A stretch of 64,000 nt of DNA from Gammaproteobacteria bacterium (lineage in GTDB: Bacteria; Pseudomonadota; Gammaproteobacteria; Arenicellales; JAJDZL01): NCBI GenBank assembly GCA_022823625.1, contig JAJEHQ010000013.1:1-64000 (forward strand), written 5' to 3'. Shown piece by piece: positions 1 to 7,942 of the stretch. The number at the start of each line of letters is the position of its first letter. The stretch's first letter is position 1. The notes beneath the pieces were generated by a model, which saw nothing but the letters and a program-made list of their open reading frames with translations, did not search any database and was not told the DNA's origin. Position numbers and translations under genes: made by a program.

Positions 1-20
1 CTGATTGATGGCTGCTCTGT

Positions 21-73
21 TTGGAGGGCGGCGGAATGTGTCAGCATCCGCTGAAGTCTCGGACACCCTCCAA
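21..73 (+). other. Structured stem at window edge
   Basis: Bases 21-28 pair perfectly with 66-73 (8 bp). A second stem pairs 29-34 with 48-53 (6 bp, one G-U). This leaves a 13-nt loop and a 12-nt one-sided bulge. A T-rich stretch (TTTTATTTT) follows about ten bases later on the plus strand. It could be the terminator or end of a structured RNA whose gene lies left of the window. I do not recognise the fold as a known riboswitch. Bases 74-454 show no supported gene. Confidence 0.35.
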
Positions 74-454
74 CAGGGTTTTATTTTAATACTATCAATT
101 AGATACAAGACATTCTTCTCTGAACAACGGGACAGCAGTGAACCACAATATTCATAGTGGTGTCAAATTCATGCGTATATATCGAGAAACCTACTGAGTC
201 AAAGGAAGATTCAGTCATTGAGGCGTGTTCTATTGAATTTCTCCAGAGAAATCTGATCGGACATAAAGTCAACGGTTACAAGTCCTTTAGAGTAAATCAA
301 ATTACGATGCACTTACAGAAATTCTGAAGTTTCAGATTGTTGTGAGTAAATTCATTCTCACTTTATTTCAGAGCGAAAGCGCCTCATGGGCAACAAGTCT
401 GGACACCGTTATCATTAAATTCCACACGTATACGGAACAGGTTTGCACGTTTCC

Positions 455-669
455 CTATACTGCTGATTTGAGGGGAGTTACCTTTTCAGCAATCTCTGCG
501 CCTTTATCTATCTCTGCCTGCCGTAATTCCCATGTTATTCTGCAATTTGATCCACAGGTTCGGTGTTGTGCCAAAACACCGGGATAACCGCAATGCCGTA
601 TCCGCGCTCACTCCACGCTGACCATTTATGATCAACCATTTGCGAATAGCGAGGTACACAGTATTGCAT
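455..669 (-). pseudogene. Small frameshifted gene, unknown function
   Basis: I do not recognise the family. On the minus strand an ATG at 669 opens a 44-codon frame (start MQYCVPRYSQMVDHKWSAWS) that stops at TAA 535-537. Shifting frame by one base there continues a protein-like stretch (WELRQAEIDKGAEIAEKV, then TPLKSAV) to TAG at 455-457. Together this would be about 71 residues: an aromatic-rich front part and a charged helical tail. The start has a purine-rich GGTAG stretch a few bases upstream. The simplest reading is a small gene broken by a single-base indel. It could also be chance coding, or a short 44-aa protein. Homologues were not checked. Confidence 0.4.
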
Positions 670-793
670 GTCACTACCTACTTTCACCAGGTGCTAAACT
701 GCTGGAAAAACAACCTTCAACTTGAACGATAGTAGCTATTCTGCCGCCAAACTGGATCAAAACATAACCGAATCATTCACAAAGGAGTCGCCA

Positions 794-2794
794 ATGATGC
801 CCAAGATATCGATTCGCACTGAATTTCCGCGTGTGGTTCGGGAAATCGAAAACACCTGGATTCCAATGCCGGACGGTACCCGCCTCGCCGCTCGAATCTG
901 GTTGCCGGAAGACTCGGGCGAGAATCCGGTTCCAGCAATTCTCGAATATCTTCCATATCGAAAACGCGATGGTACAGTGGAACGCGACCACCTGACGTAT
1001 CCATACTTTGCCGGACATGGCTATGCCGGGGTACGCGTCGATATGCGGGGAACAGGTGACAGTGAGGGTGTATGTCTCGGAGAGTATTTGCGACAGGAAC
1101 AGGATGATTGTCTGGTGGTGATTGAATGGCTGGCAGAACAGCCGTGGTGTTCAGGTAAAGTCGGGATGATTGGAATATCTTGGGGAGGTTTTAACGGGCT
1201 TCAAGTCGCAGCCCGGCGTCCGAACGCGCTAGGTGCTGTTATTTCGCTCTGCTCAACGGATGATCGATACGCGGATGACATTCATTTTATGGGTGGGGCA
1301 GTGCTCGTGGAAAAACTTGGTTGGGGAGCGACTGCCTTTGCAATTGCCCATACTCCTCCAGATCCAGCCATCGTGGGTGAACGCTGGCGCGACATGTGGA
1401 TTGAACGACTGGAAAACAACAATCTATGGCTGCTCGACTGGTTTAAGCATCAGCGTCGAGATGCGTTTTACACGCATGGTTCAATTTGCGAGAGCTACGA
1501 AGATGTGGAGGTTCCGGTATATTTGGTTGGCGGTTGGGCAGATGGCTATACCAACACGATCTTTCGAATGCTGGAAAATTTGAGTTGTGCCAAAAAAGGG
1601 TTGGTTGGACCTTGGGCACACAAGTATCCGCATTTTGCAATGCCGGGCCCTCGAATTGGTTTTCTGCAAGAGTGTTTGCGCTGGTGGGATCAACATCTCA
1701 AGGGCATTGAAACTGGCATCATGGACGAACCGGAGCTTCGCGCCTGGATTCAGCATTCTGCACCTCCCAATTCACAAATTGAAACACGTCCGGGACATTG
1801 GGTTACGGTACCGACATGGCGCGATGATGCTGTTGCAATGCGATCCATGTTTTCCGACAATCAGCTGTCGGGAGGGAAGCTGAATGAACCGGTAACTGTT
1901 TGTGCGCCAGAAAATTCAGGACACACGTCCGGCAACTGGTGTGGATACGGTCAGGTACCCGATGGTCCAATCAATCAGTCCGAAGAAGCCGGTATGGTTT
2001 GCTTTGAATCGGAACCATTTGACGAAGAATTAGACCTTTTGGGATTTCCGATCCTGACAGCCGAGATTTCGAGTGACGTTTCTCAGGCCAATCTGGTTGC
2101 AGTACTTTCCGAAGTTCTTGAGGATGGCAAGGCTACTCGTATTAGTTACGGGGTATTGAATCTGACACATAGAAACAGTCACGCGCATCCGGAACCTTTG
2201 CCTGAAGGAAGTTTTCCGGTCCGCATAAAGCTTAACGCCTGTGGTCAACGCATCGGTAAAGGGAATAGGCTACGACTGGCGTTGTCCAATGCCTACTGGC
2301 CAGTCATTTGGCCATCTCAGTCGAAAGCCAGATTGAAGTTGACAAATATAGCGCTTGATCTACCGCTTTCCCGAGGAGTAAACGCTCAAAGCTGCTTTCA
2401 GGAACCAGAAGGCGCAGAACCTCTATCGGTCGAAACTTTAGCATCTGGAGGATACGAACGACAACGCTCCATTGATTGCATCTCAGGGCATGAGACTTAC
2501 GAGATTTACAACGACTCAGGGCTAGGACGCCATCTGAATACAGGCATCGAATATCGTGAGACCGGCCGTGAGACCTATATGATTCATCCTGATGATCCGA
2601 ACTCTGCAGTTGGCACTTGTACATGGACCAAACACTATGCCAGGGATGAGTGGAGTGCAGATGTAGAAACTGTCATTACTGTTAGTGCACTGCAGGACGT
2701 GTGGAAAATTGAAGCGTCGTTGAAGGCTAGGGATGCCGACGGCATAGTGGTCCAAAAGTCCTGGTCAGACAATGTTGACAGAGATTTGGTATGA
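794..2794 (+). CDS. CocE/NonD family hydrolase (peptidase S15-like)
   Basis: An alpha/beta hydrolase of the CocE/X-Pro dipeptidyl-peptidase superfamily, about 666 aa. These cytosolic or exported serine hydrolases cleave acyl ester or amide bonds; the substrate cannot be told. The N-terminal S15 domain carries the nucleophile motif GISWGG (Ser129). Likely triad partners are the Asp in GGWADGY and the His in GPWAHKYPH. The C-terminal half is the beta-rich jelly-roll domain typical of the family, with family-typical length. The start was chosen at ATG 794 because AAAGGAG lies 7 bases upstream. An in-frame TTG at 722 would add 24 residues but has no such site. It stands alone and converges on gpsA. 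Confidence 0.85.
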   Translation: MMPKISIRTEFPRVVREIENTWIPMPDGTRLAARIWLPEDSGENPVPAILEYLPYRKRDGTVERDHLTYPYFAGHGYAGVRVDMRGTGDSEGVCLGEYLRQEQDDCLVVIEWLAEQPWCSGKVGMIGISWGGFNGLQVAARRPNALGAVISLCSTDDRYADDIHFMGGAVLVEKLGWGATAFAIAHTPPDPAIVGERWRDMWIERLENNNLWLLDWFKHQRRDAFYTHGSICESYEDVEVPVYLVGGWADGYTNTIFRMLENLSCAKKGLVGPWAHKYPHFAMPGPRIGFLQECLRWWDQHLKGIETGIMDEPELRAWIQHSAPPNSQIETRPGHWVTVPTWRDDAVAMRSMFSDNQLSGGKLNEPVTVCAPENSGHTSGNWCGYGQVPDGPINQSEEAGMVCFESEPFDEELDLLGFPILTAEISSDVSQANLVAVLSEVLEDGKATRISYGVLNLTHRNSHAHPEPLPEGSFPVRIKLNACGQRIGKGNRLRLALSNAYWPVIWPSQSKARLKLTNIALDLPLSRGVNAQSCFQEPEGAEPLSVETLASGGYERQRSIDCISGHETYEIYNDSGLGRHLNTGIEYRETGRETYMIHPDDPNSAVGTCTWTKHYARDEWSADVETVITVSALQDVWKIEASLKARDADGIVVQKSWSDNVDRDLV

Positions 2795-2971
2795 GTGCAT
2801 TTCCGGGTTTGATTTGGATGTAATCACCCATTCGCTGACTACAGACGACTGAAGCGTATTCACAGCAGTGTTCCAGACTTTCCGACTCATTTCGATGTGT
2901 TTCCTATGATTCTAGGGGTGCGGGAAGTACTACTTCGCCACCAACACCTTGAACATGTTTCGATGTTAAGT

Positions 2972-2990
2972 CAACGACCTGAAGTCGTTG
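2972..2990. terminator. Stem-loop between convergent genes
   Basis: A perfect 7-bp inverted repeat (CAACGAC / GTCGTTG) around a 5-nt loop lies between the convergent CocE-type gene and gpsA. It has no clear T-run on either side, so a terminator role is inferred from position only. Confidence 0.3.
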
Positions 2991-3067
2991 CTGCGAAATT
3001 AAGCAAGATTATTTTGGGATAGCCGGAACGTACACTGCACCATGTCGGTGTAAAGCGTTCGGTTTGA

Positions 3068-4108
3068 TTATCGGTTTCGATCAGGAATGCTGGGTCCGAT
3101 TGCCAATAGTTCCATAGCTGCCTGCATGGGCGGCAACTGTTCATACAAGATCCTGTATACCCGTTCGGTCATTGGCATGAAAACGTCGAGTTTTTTACCA
3201 ACGTGGTAGGTTTCTCGGGCTGACTGCAATCCTTCCACTTCCTGGCCGATTTCTTCCAGGATTGAATCAAGTTGCTTGCCGCTTCCAAGTCCAAGACCCA
3301 GTCTTCGATTTCGGGAAAGGTCTCCACTACATGTTAACAGTAAATCTCCCATCCCGGATAGACCCATCAGCGTTTCGGTTCTGCCACCTAAAGCGACGTT
3401 GAGTCGGTTCATTTCAGCAAAGCCTCGCGTGATCAACAGCGCCCTGGTATTTGTTCCGAACCCAAGTCCATCCGCGATTCCTGCGGCTATTGCAATCACG
3501 TTTTTTGTTGCACCACCAACCTGAACCCCGACAATATCGTCCGTGGTGTACACCAGCGATGTTTTGTTTCGAAACATATTGGCGACCGATTCAATGTCTT
3601 CAGCATTTGTGGATGCGAGATGAAAACCGGTTGGCATGCCTCTTATGACTTCATAGGCAAAACTTGGCCCGGCGATTGTTGCCGTTGTGGCACGATCCTT
3701 AAGTATGCGAGCTGTGACTTCACTTAACAGATCGCCAGTTTCAGAATCGAATCCCTTGGTTCCCCAGATGACGATTGGTTTAGTGCCCGAATCCATCAAG
3801 TGCAGATGATCTGAGACTGAATTAACCGCCAAGTGGAATACCCGACTGGGTACGGCTACGACCACAGCGCTGCACGATTCAATAGCTGATTCCAGAGTAT
3901 TGCAACCCTGAAGGCCATTGGGCAGTTCAATATCTTTAAAGTATTGTGAATTTTGGTGATGATGATTGATGTCTTCGATGATCTTTTGGTCGACATCCCA
4001 AATTCGAACCGTGTGACCGTTATTGGCGAGCCAGGCTCCCAGTGCGGTACCCCAGGAACCAGCCCCGATGACCGCAATACGATGGGATTCGAGTGAAGAT
4101 GAACTCAT
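3068..4108 (-). CDS. gpsA: Glycerol-3-phosphate dehydrogenase [NAD(P)+]
   Basis: Makes sn-glycerol 3-phosphate from dihydroxyacetone phosphate in the cytosol, the entry step to phospholipid synthesis. It is 346 aa, the usual length. The N-terminal Rossmann motif is GAGSWGTALGAWLA at residues 16-29. The middle holds IAGPSFAYEV, and the substrate-binding lysine context is GGATKNVIAIAAG. The C-terminal helical domain has the family motif LSGMGDLLLTCSGDLSRNR. ATG at 4108 was chosen because the coenzyme motif follows at a normal distance. It is monocistronic here. Confidence 0.96.
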   Translation of the reverse strand: MSSSSLESHRIAVIGAGSWGTALGAWLANNGHTVRIWDVDQKIIEDINHHHQNSQYFKDIELPNGLQGCNTLESAIESCSAVVVAVPSRVFHLAVNSVSDHLHLMDSGTKPIVIWGTKGFDSETGDLLSEVTARILKDRATTATIAGPSFAYEVIRGMPTGFHLASTNAEDIESVANMFRNKTSLVYTTDDIVGVQVGGATKNVIAIAAGIADGLGFGTNTRALLITRGFAEMNRLNVALGGRTETLMGLSGMGDLLLTCSGDLSRNRRLGLGLGSGKQLDSILEEIGQEVEGLQSARETYHVGKKLDVFMPMTERVYRILYEQLPPMQAAMELLAIGPSIPDRNR

Positions 4109-4442
4109 GATTCCCCTATTTTACATATTGAGCTTGCAATACCTTAGCAGCGATTCCCTTCGACACGAAAGGAACCGGTGTATTCAATAAATGTTCACAC
4201 CTTGAAGTCGATAGAGGCAGAGGCGGAAAATTGTCAATGGGCACCTGTCGAATCCTAAAAATCCAAACCATAGAACAAAATCAATGTGTTCCATTCCAGC
4301 AACTAGAGGATGTTTATCGGCGGTGATAATTAGACATAAATATAACGTAGATACTGTTCCAGCGACCTAACATACCCAGTATGCCAGTCGGTGTCGTCAC
4401 ATTGAATCATTGAGACATAAAACGAATCGAAGGAGAAGACAC
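4109..4442. other. Intergenic region upstream of DUF433 gene
   Basis: No gene is visible in 334 bases. Near the right end, a short inverted repeat CATAC-cca-GTATG (4371-4383) lies about 60 bases before the DUF433 start. It could be an operator for the toxin-antitoxin pair, but its arms are only 5 bp. Confidence 0.3.
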
Positions 4443-4700
4443 ATGAATCGAGAGGCTGAACTGCTTGATCGAATCACTGTCCGTGCCGACATCTTTGGCG
4501 GCAAGCCAGTAATTCGTGGCATGCGTTTCGTGGTCGAGCACGTATTGGAAATGTTGGCCTCGGGAGATAGCGTCGAAACCATACTCAGCGAGTATCCCAT
4601 CCTTGAACCGGAAGATATCCAGGCATGCTTCCTCTATGCCCACCGTTCTCTGGCTGGCGAGGAAATACAAGAGCGTATTTCAGTCCAGGCAACTTCGTGA
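4443..4700 (+). CDS. DUF433 family antitoxin
   Basis: A small 85-aa protein of the DUF433 family: winged-helix-like proteins commonly encoded just before PIN-like DUF5615 proteins and treated as antitoxins. The family signature is present as FGGKPVIRGMRFVVEHVLEM (residues 19-38), followed by SGDSVETILSEYP and LEPEDIQACFLYA. AAGGAG sits 8 bases before ATG 4443, which decides this start over an upstream in-frame start. Its stop TGA (4698-4700) overlaps the GTG start of the next gene, so the two are translationally coupled. Confidence 0.85.
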   Translation: MNREAELLDRITVRADIFGGKPVIRGMRFVVEHVLEMLASGDSVETILSEYPILEPEDIQACFLYAHRSLAGEEIQERISVQATS

Positions 4701-5047
4701 GGTTTCTTCTTGATGTCTGTGCTGCTTCAAGGACACTTTGTAAAACGTTAGCCGATGCTGGTCATGACGTTCTTTCAGCTTCCGATGGATACGCGGATGC
4801 AGCAGATGAAGACCTGCTTGCACTAGCACGCGAACAGGACCGTATAATTGTCACGAAGGACAAGGACTTTGGCAAGTTAGTCTTTGTGCAGCACCTTCCA
4901 CATCCGTGTGTTATTCGATTGGCAGGATTGAATCCGACCGAGGAGGCTAAAGTCATACTGGACGTGATTGAAAACGAGAGCGGTGCGATTCGAGATCGTG
5001 TAATTAATGTGGTCACTCGCGAACGGATTCGAATCAGGCAGACATAG
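4697..5047 (+). CDS. DUF5615 PIN-like toxin
   Basis: A 116-aa PIN-like nuclease-fold protein (DUF5615), the expected toxin partner of the preceding DUF433 protein. Acidic residues that would bind metal are visible: Asp in the N-terminal strand FLLDVCA, the Asp/Glu cluster in AADEDLLALA, and TKDKDFG. Start is GTG 4697, which overlaps the antitoxin stop (GTGA). The family begins directly with the (M)RFLLD-type strand, so longer in-frame starts inside the antitoxin gene are unlikely. RNase activity is inferred from the fold family, not shown. Confidence 0.82.
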   Translation: MRFLLDVCAASRTLCKTLADAGHDVLSASDGYADAADEDLLALAREQDRIIVTKDKDFGKLVFVQHLPHPCVIRLAGLNPTEEAKVILDVIENESGAIRDRVINVVTRERIRIRQT

Positions 5048-5403
5048 GGTAATCTTCCTAAAAGGCTTTTGTTACCTGTCTTCGTACTTGGCTGATGCTG
5101 GATTGGATTTATTCATCTAGTGCTTGTCTTGGCGCAAAATTGTCCGAACTGGCCTAGGGTAATATACAGCCTGCACACCATCTCGTCCTAAGTGCATCTC
5201 ATCCAAATTTGGGCATCATGCTTGGTGTGAATCACCTTAATCGCAGTCGATTAACTGCGATTTCGAATGATCTATATATAGGTTAACGAGGGCAATTTCG
5301 GGATAGAGGTCAAGGGTCAACACTAGTATTTGTGTACTGAAGTAATACCGAATGGTATAGGGATTGAATATAGAATCCACAATTTTAATTGTGAAATAGA
5401 AGG
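5048..5403. other. Intergenic region with 9-bp hairpin
   Basis: No gene is seen. It contains a perfect inverted repeat at 5239-5262 (AATCGCAGT / ACTGCGATT, 6-nt loop), immediately preceded by a small GGTG/CACC hairpin (5225-5237). No T-run follows on either strand. It may end the toxin-antitoxin or tRNA transcript. No second copy of the tRNA 3' end was noticed, so there is no evidence of an integration site. Confidence 0.4.
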
Positions 5404-5476
5404 TGGCCAGGGGCAGAATCGAACTGCCGACACGGGGATTTTCAGTCCCCTGCTCTACCGACTGAGCTACCTGGCC
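5404..5476 (-). tRNA. tRNA-Phe (GAA)
   Basis: The reverse complement folds as a full 73-nt cloverleaf. The 7-bp acceptor is GGCCAGG/CCTGGCC. The D arm is GCTC/GAGC, the anticodon stem GGGGA/TCCCC with loop CTGAAAA (anticodon GAA at 5441-5443), and the T arm GGCAG/CTGCC with TTCGATT. The 3' CCA is not fully encoded (CC then T), so CCA addition is needed. It reads phenylalanine codons. Confidence 0.97.
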
Positions 5477-5680
5477 TGAATTGAATGATTGCCACTATTC
5501 GAGTGCATTGAAAAGCAGACCTTATCCAAAAACGTCTGAGAAATTGATAAAAAGTCGTAGTGGCACCGTCAGACAGAAAGCAAAATTATAGAAAATCGTT
5601 CAGTAGATTTGGAGGTGTTGAACGATTATTTTTCAATAATTAATTCGTTCTATGAGCTGAACGAATCTTAATTCAGTTCC

Positions 5681-5953
5681 TCATTCTTCAGGCGGTGTAT
5701 AGCCTGCCGGCATATCCACGTCACCGCCAAAAAAGAACTTTTCAACCTGCTCGCTCAGGTATTTTCGATCTTCAGCCTTTCCCATACTGAGTCGCTTCTC
5801 GTTGATCAGCATGGTTTGGTGACTGAGCCATTGTTGCCAGGCCTCTGCAGATACGTTCTGATAGATTTTGGTACCGAGCGGCCCCGGTAATGGTTGCATC
5901 GCCAAAGCAGGGAGTTCTTTCTTCAGCAAGACACATTTGACAGTACTTGGCAT
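5681..5953 (-). CDS. yggX: Probable Fe(2+)-trafficking / oxidative damage protein YggX
   Basis: A 90-aa YggX-family protein, linked in enterics to protecting iron-sulfur clusters and to iron traffic. Family marks are the start with a Cys after a few residues (MPSTVKCVLLKKELPAL), then PGPLGTKIYQNVS, WQQWLSHQTMLINEKRLSM and the C-terminal FFFGGDVDMPAGYTPPEE. Start was set at ATG 5953 because the family begins M-x-R/S-T-V-x-C. A longer in-frame start adds only five residues. It follows mutY in the same direction (gap about 55 bases), the usual partnership in gammaproteobacteria. Confidence 0.93.
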   Translation of the reverse strand: MPSTVKCVLLKKELPALAMQPLPGPLGTKIYQNVSAEAWQQWLSHQTMLINEKRLSMGKAEDRKYLSEQVEKFFFGGDVDMPAGYTPPEE

Positions 5954-6008
5954 GGTAAACAGAAACAAAAGTTGGAACTAGGAACAATTTTACATTTTCG
6001 GTACTAAC

Positions 6009-7091
6009 TCAGGATTGAGTTTTGAACTGAGTTGACTTGATTCTTGAAATGAGTTCCAAAACAGGTGCAGGTATACCCCGGTTTAGCGGTTCGTCCAGAG
6101 AAACTAGATCAATATCTACTCGATGGAATTGATGTAATTCAGAATCTGTAATTTGAACAATTAGTGGGGTAATATTCAAGCGGAAGTGCGTGAAATCATG
6201 ATGTAAAAGTTCCCACGTTTGAACTATCGAAATGTTTATGGCGTAATTTTGGCGGAACCAATTCCGTACGTCATCGATATGGCCGGGGAATTCTGGAAAA
6301 CTCCACAAACCACCCCAAATTCCAGATGGCGGTCGTCGTTCTAACAGCAGTCGGTTATATTGGTCCAAGGCAACAACCAAGGTTACTGCTTTGGTTTTTC
6401 GAATTATGCGTTGTTTTCTAAGCGGAAATTTTTCGATCAGATTGTCGCTTTTGGCGCAACAGAGCAAACGAACCGGACAAACTTCACACTTGGGGTTGCG
6501 TGGCGTACAGACGGTGGCGCCGAGGTCCATAATGTGCTGCGTATATTTCTGGCAGTCCTCCGCTGGAGTACACGCATCGGCAATTTTCCAGAGTTTTCGA
6601 ATTCGTTGCGAATCTTTCTCATCGTCAACGCAAAAACTACGGGCGTAAACCCGCTTTGCGTTGCCATCTAGGATCGGGGCTTTATGCCCGTAAGCCAGCG
6701 CACAGATAGCACCCGCCGTTGAACGGCCGATTCCTGGCAGTGCCAAGATCTCGTCAAAGTTAGCAGGAAATTGTCCATTGTGTTGATCAGCGATCAGTTG
6801 AGCGGCGAGATGCAGGTTACGAGCCCGGGAATAGTACCCAAGCCCGGTCCAGAGATTTAGCACTTCATCAATTGAGGCGTTTGTCAGACTAGGTATGTCT
6901 GGGAAATTTCTGATGAATCTCAAGTAGTAGGGGACTACTGTCGCCGCCTGAGTCTGTTGCAGCATGATCTCGGAAATCCAAACCTTGTAGGGGTCGGACT
7001 CAAAAGCCCAAGGCAAATCGCGACCTGGCAAAGGGTTTCGCCATTTGAGTAGCAATTGACTAAAATCATCGAAACATTCAGACGGTTTCAT
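6009..7091 (-). CDS. mutY: A/G-specific adenine DNA glycosylase
   Basis: Removes adenine mispaired with 8-oxoguanine in base excision repair. About 360 aa. The HhH-GPD domain has the catalytic Glu in SEIMLQQTQ and the hairpin plus catalytic Asp region LPGIGRSTAGAICALAYG. The [4Fe-4S] cluster motif is complete: C-x6-C-x2-C-x5-C. The C-terminal third is the NUDIX-like domain that reads 8-oxoG (RPPSGIWGGLWSFPEF). ATG 7091 gives the usual short N-terminus before LPW. An upstream TTG at 7112 is possible. Divergent from the exonuclease III gene. Confidence 0.95.
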   Translation of the reverse strand: MKPSECFDDFSQLLLKWRNPLPGRDLPWAFESDPYKVWISEIMLQQTQAATVVPYYLRFIRNFPDIPSLTNASIDEVLNLWTGLGYYSRARNLHLAAQLIADQHNGQFPANFDEILALPGIGRSTAGAICALAYGHKAPILDGNAKRVYARSFCVDDEKDSQRIRKLWKIADACTPAEDCQKYTQHIMDLGATVCTPRNPKCEVCPVRLLCCAKSDNLIEKFPLRKQRIIRKTKAVTLVVALDQYNRLLLERRPPSGIWGGLWSFPEFPGHIDDVRNWFRQNYAINISIVQTWELLHHDFTHFRLNITPLIVQITDSELHQFHRVDIDLVSLDEPLNRGIPAPVLELISRIKSTQFKTQS

Positions 7092-7151
7092 ACACCCGTG
7101 CCCTATGCCCAATTACACCGAAATGAAGATTAACGCAGTCAATTTGAAATC

Positions 7152-7940
7152 ATGAAAGTCGTAAGCTTCAACGCCAACGGAATTCGTTCTGCTGCACGTA
7201 AGGGATTTTATGAATGGATGCTTGCTTTGGATGCAGATTTTGTCTGCATTCAGGAACTTAAGGCACAACAAGACCAACTCACTTCCGACATGATTAATCC
7301 CGGAGACTATAGCGGGTACTTTCATTGCGCTGAAAAGAAGGGCTATAGCGGTACCGCCATTTATTCTAAACACTCACCGGTTGAAGTCAGCTACGGACTA
7401 GGTTGGGATGACTTTGATTCAGAAGGACGTTGCGTAAGGGTCGACTTTGATTCGTTGACGATAATTTCAATCTACCTGCCATCGGGAACCAGTTCAGATG
7501 TACGACAGGAGTTCAAGGAAGTCATACTTGACAGACTCAAAACCGTGTTAGTGGGTTTTCAGCGCGAGCCTCGTAATTTCATAATTTGCGGTGACATCAA
7601 TATCGCTCATCGCCCTGCTGACATCCGAAATTGGAAAGGCAATCTGAAGAATTCAGGTTTTCTACCACAAGAGCGAGAATGGATGGATTGGCTGTTTGGT
7701 ACAGCAGGCTACATTGACGCTTTTCGCATTGTTGACACCCGTCCTGGACAATACACATGGTGGTCCAATCGCGGTGGAGCATATGAGAAAAATGTCGGTT
7801 GGAGGCTGGACTACCAGATCGTCTCATCTGGAATCAAAGAGCAGATCGATTCCTTCTCCGTCTACCGCGAAATCAAATTTTCCGACCACGCACCGGTCAT
7901 CGGCAGTTACAGCGTTCCGATTAATTTAGCGCAGAAGTGA
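7152..7940 (+). CDS. xth: Exodeoxyribonuclease III (AP endonuclease)
   Basis: A 262-aa EEP-fold nuclease of the ExoIII class, acting on abasic sites and 3' ends in repair. Motifs in order: FNANGIRSA at the N-terminus, the metal-ligand Glu in CIQELKAQ, GYSGTAIYS, GDINIAH (Asp/Asn pair), TWWSNR, WRLDYQIVS and the catalytic SDHAPV near the end. Length is family-typical. It lies divergent to mutY with about 60 bases between starts, which pairs two oxidative-damage repair genes. Its stop lies 2 bases from the convergent permease gene. Confidence 0.93.
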   Translation: MKVVSFNANGIRSAARKGFYEWMLALDADFVCIQELKAQQDQLTSDMINPGDYSGYFHCAEKKGYSGTAIYSKHSPVEVSYGLGWDDFDSEGRCVRVDFDSLTIISIYLPSGTSSDVRQEFKEVILDRLKTVLVGFQREPRNFIICGDINIAHRPADIRNWKGNLKNSGFLPQEREWMDWLFGTAGYIDAFRIVDTRPGQYTWWSNRGGAYEKNVGWRLDYQIVSSGIKEQIDSFSVYREIKFSDHAPVIGSYSVPINLAQK

Positions 7941-7942
7941 AC

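Noticed and set aside
342..587. 81-codon plus-strand open frame starting GTG
   Set aside because: No recognisable domain or ribosome site. It overlaps the better-supported frameshifted minus-strand frame.
2810..3022. About 70 open codons on the plus strand after the CocE gene (ends EVVAAKLSKIILG)
   Set aside because: It has no start codon until ATG 2906 and no ribosome site or known family. An open stretch of this length can arise by chance. Kept only as a possible gene remnant.
5048..5403. Possible integrative element at the tRNA-Phe 3' end
   Set aside because: No integrase, excisionase or repeated tRNA 3' segment was found in the window.
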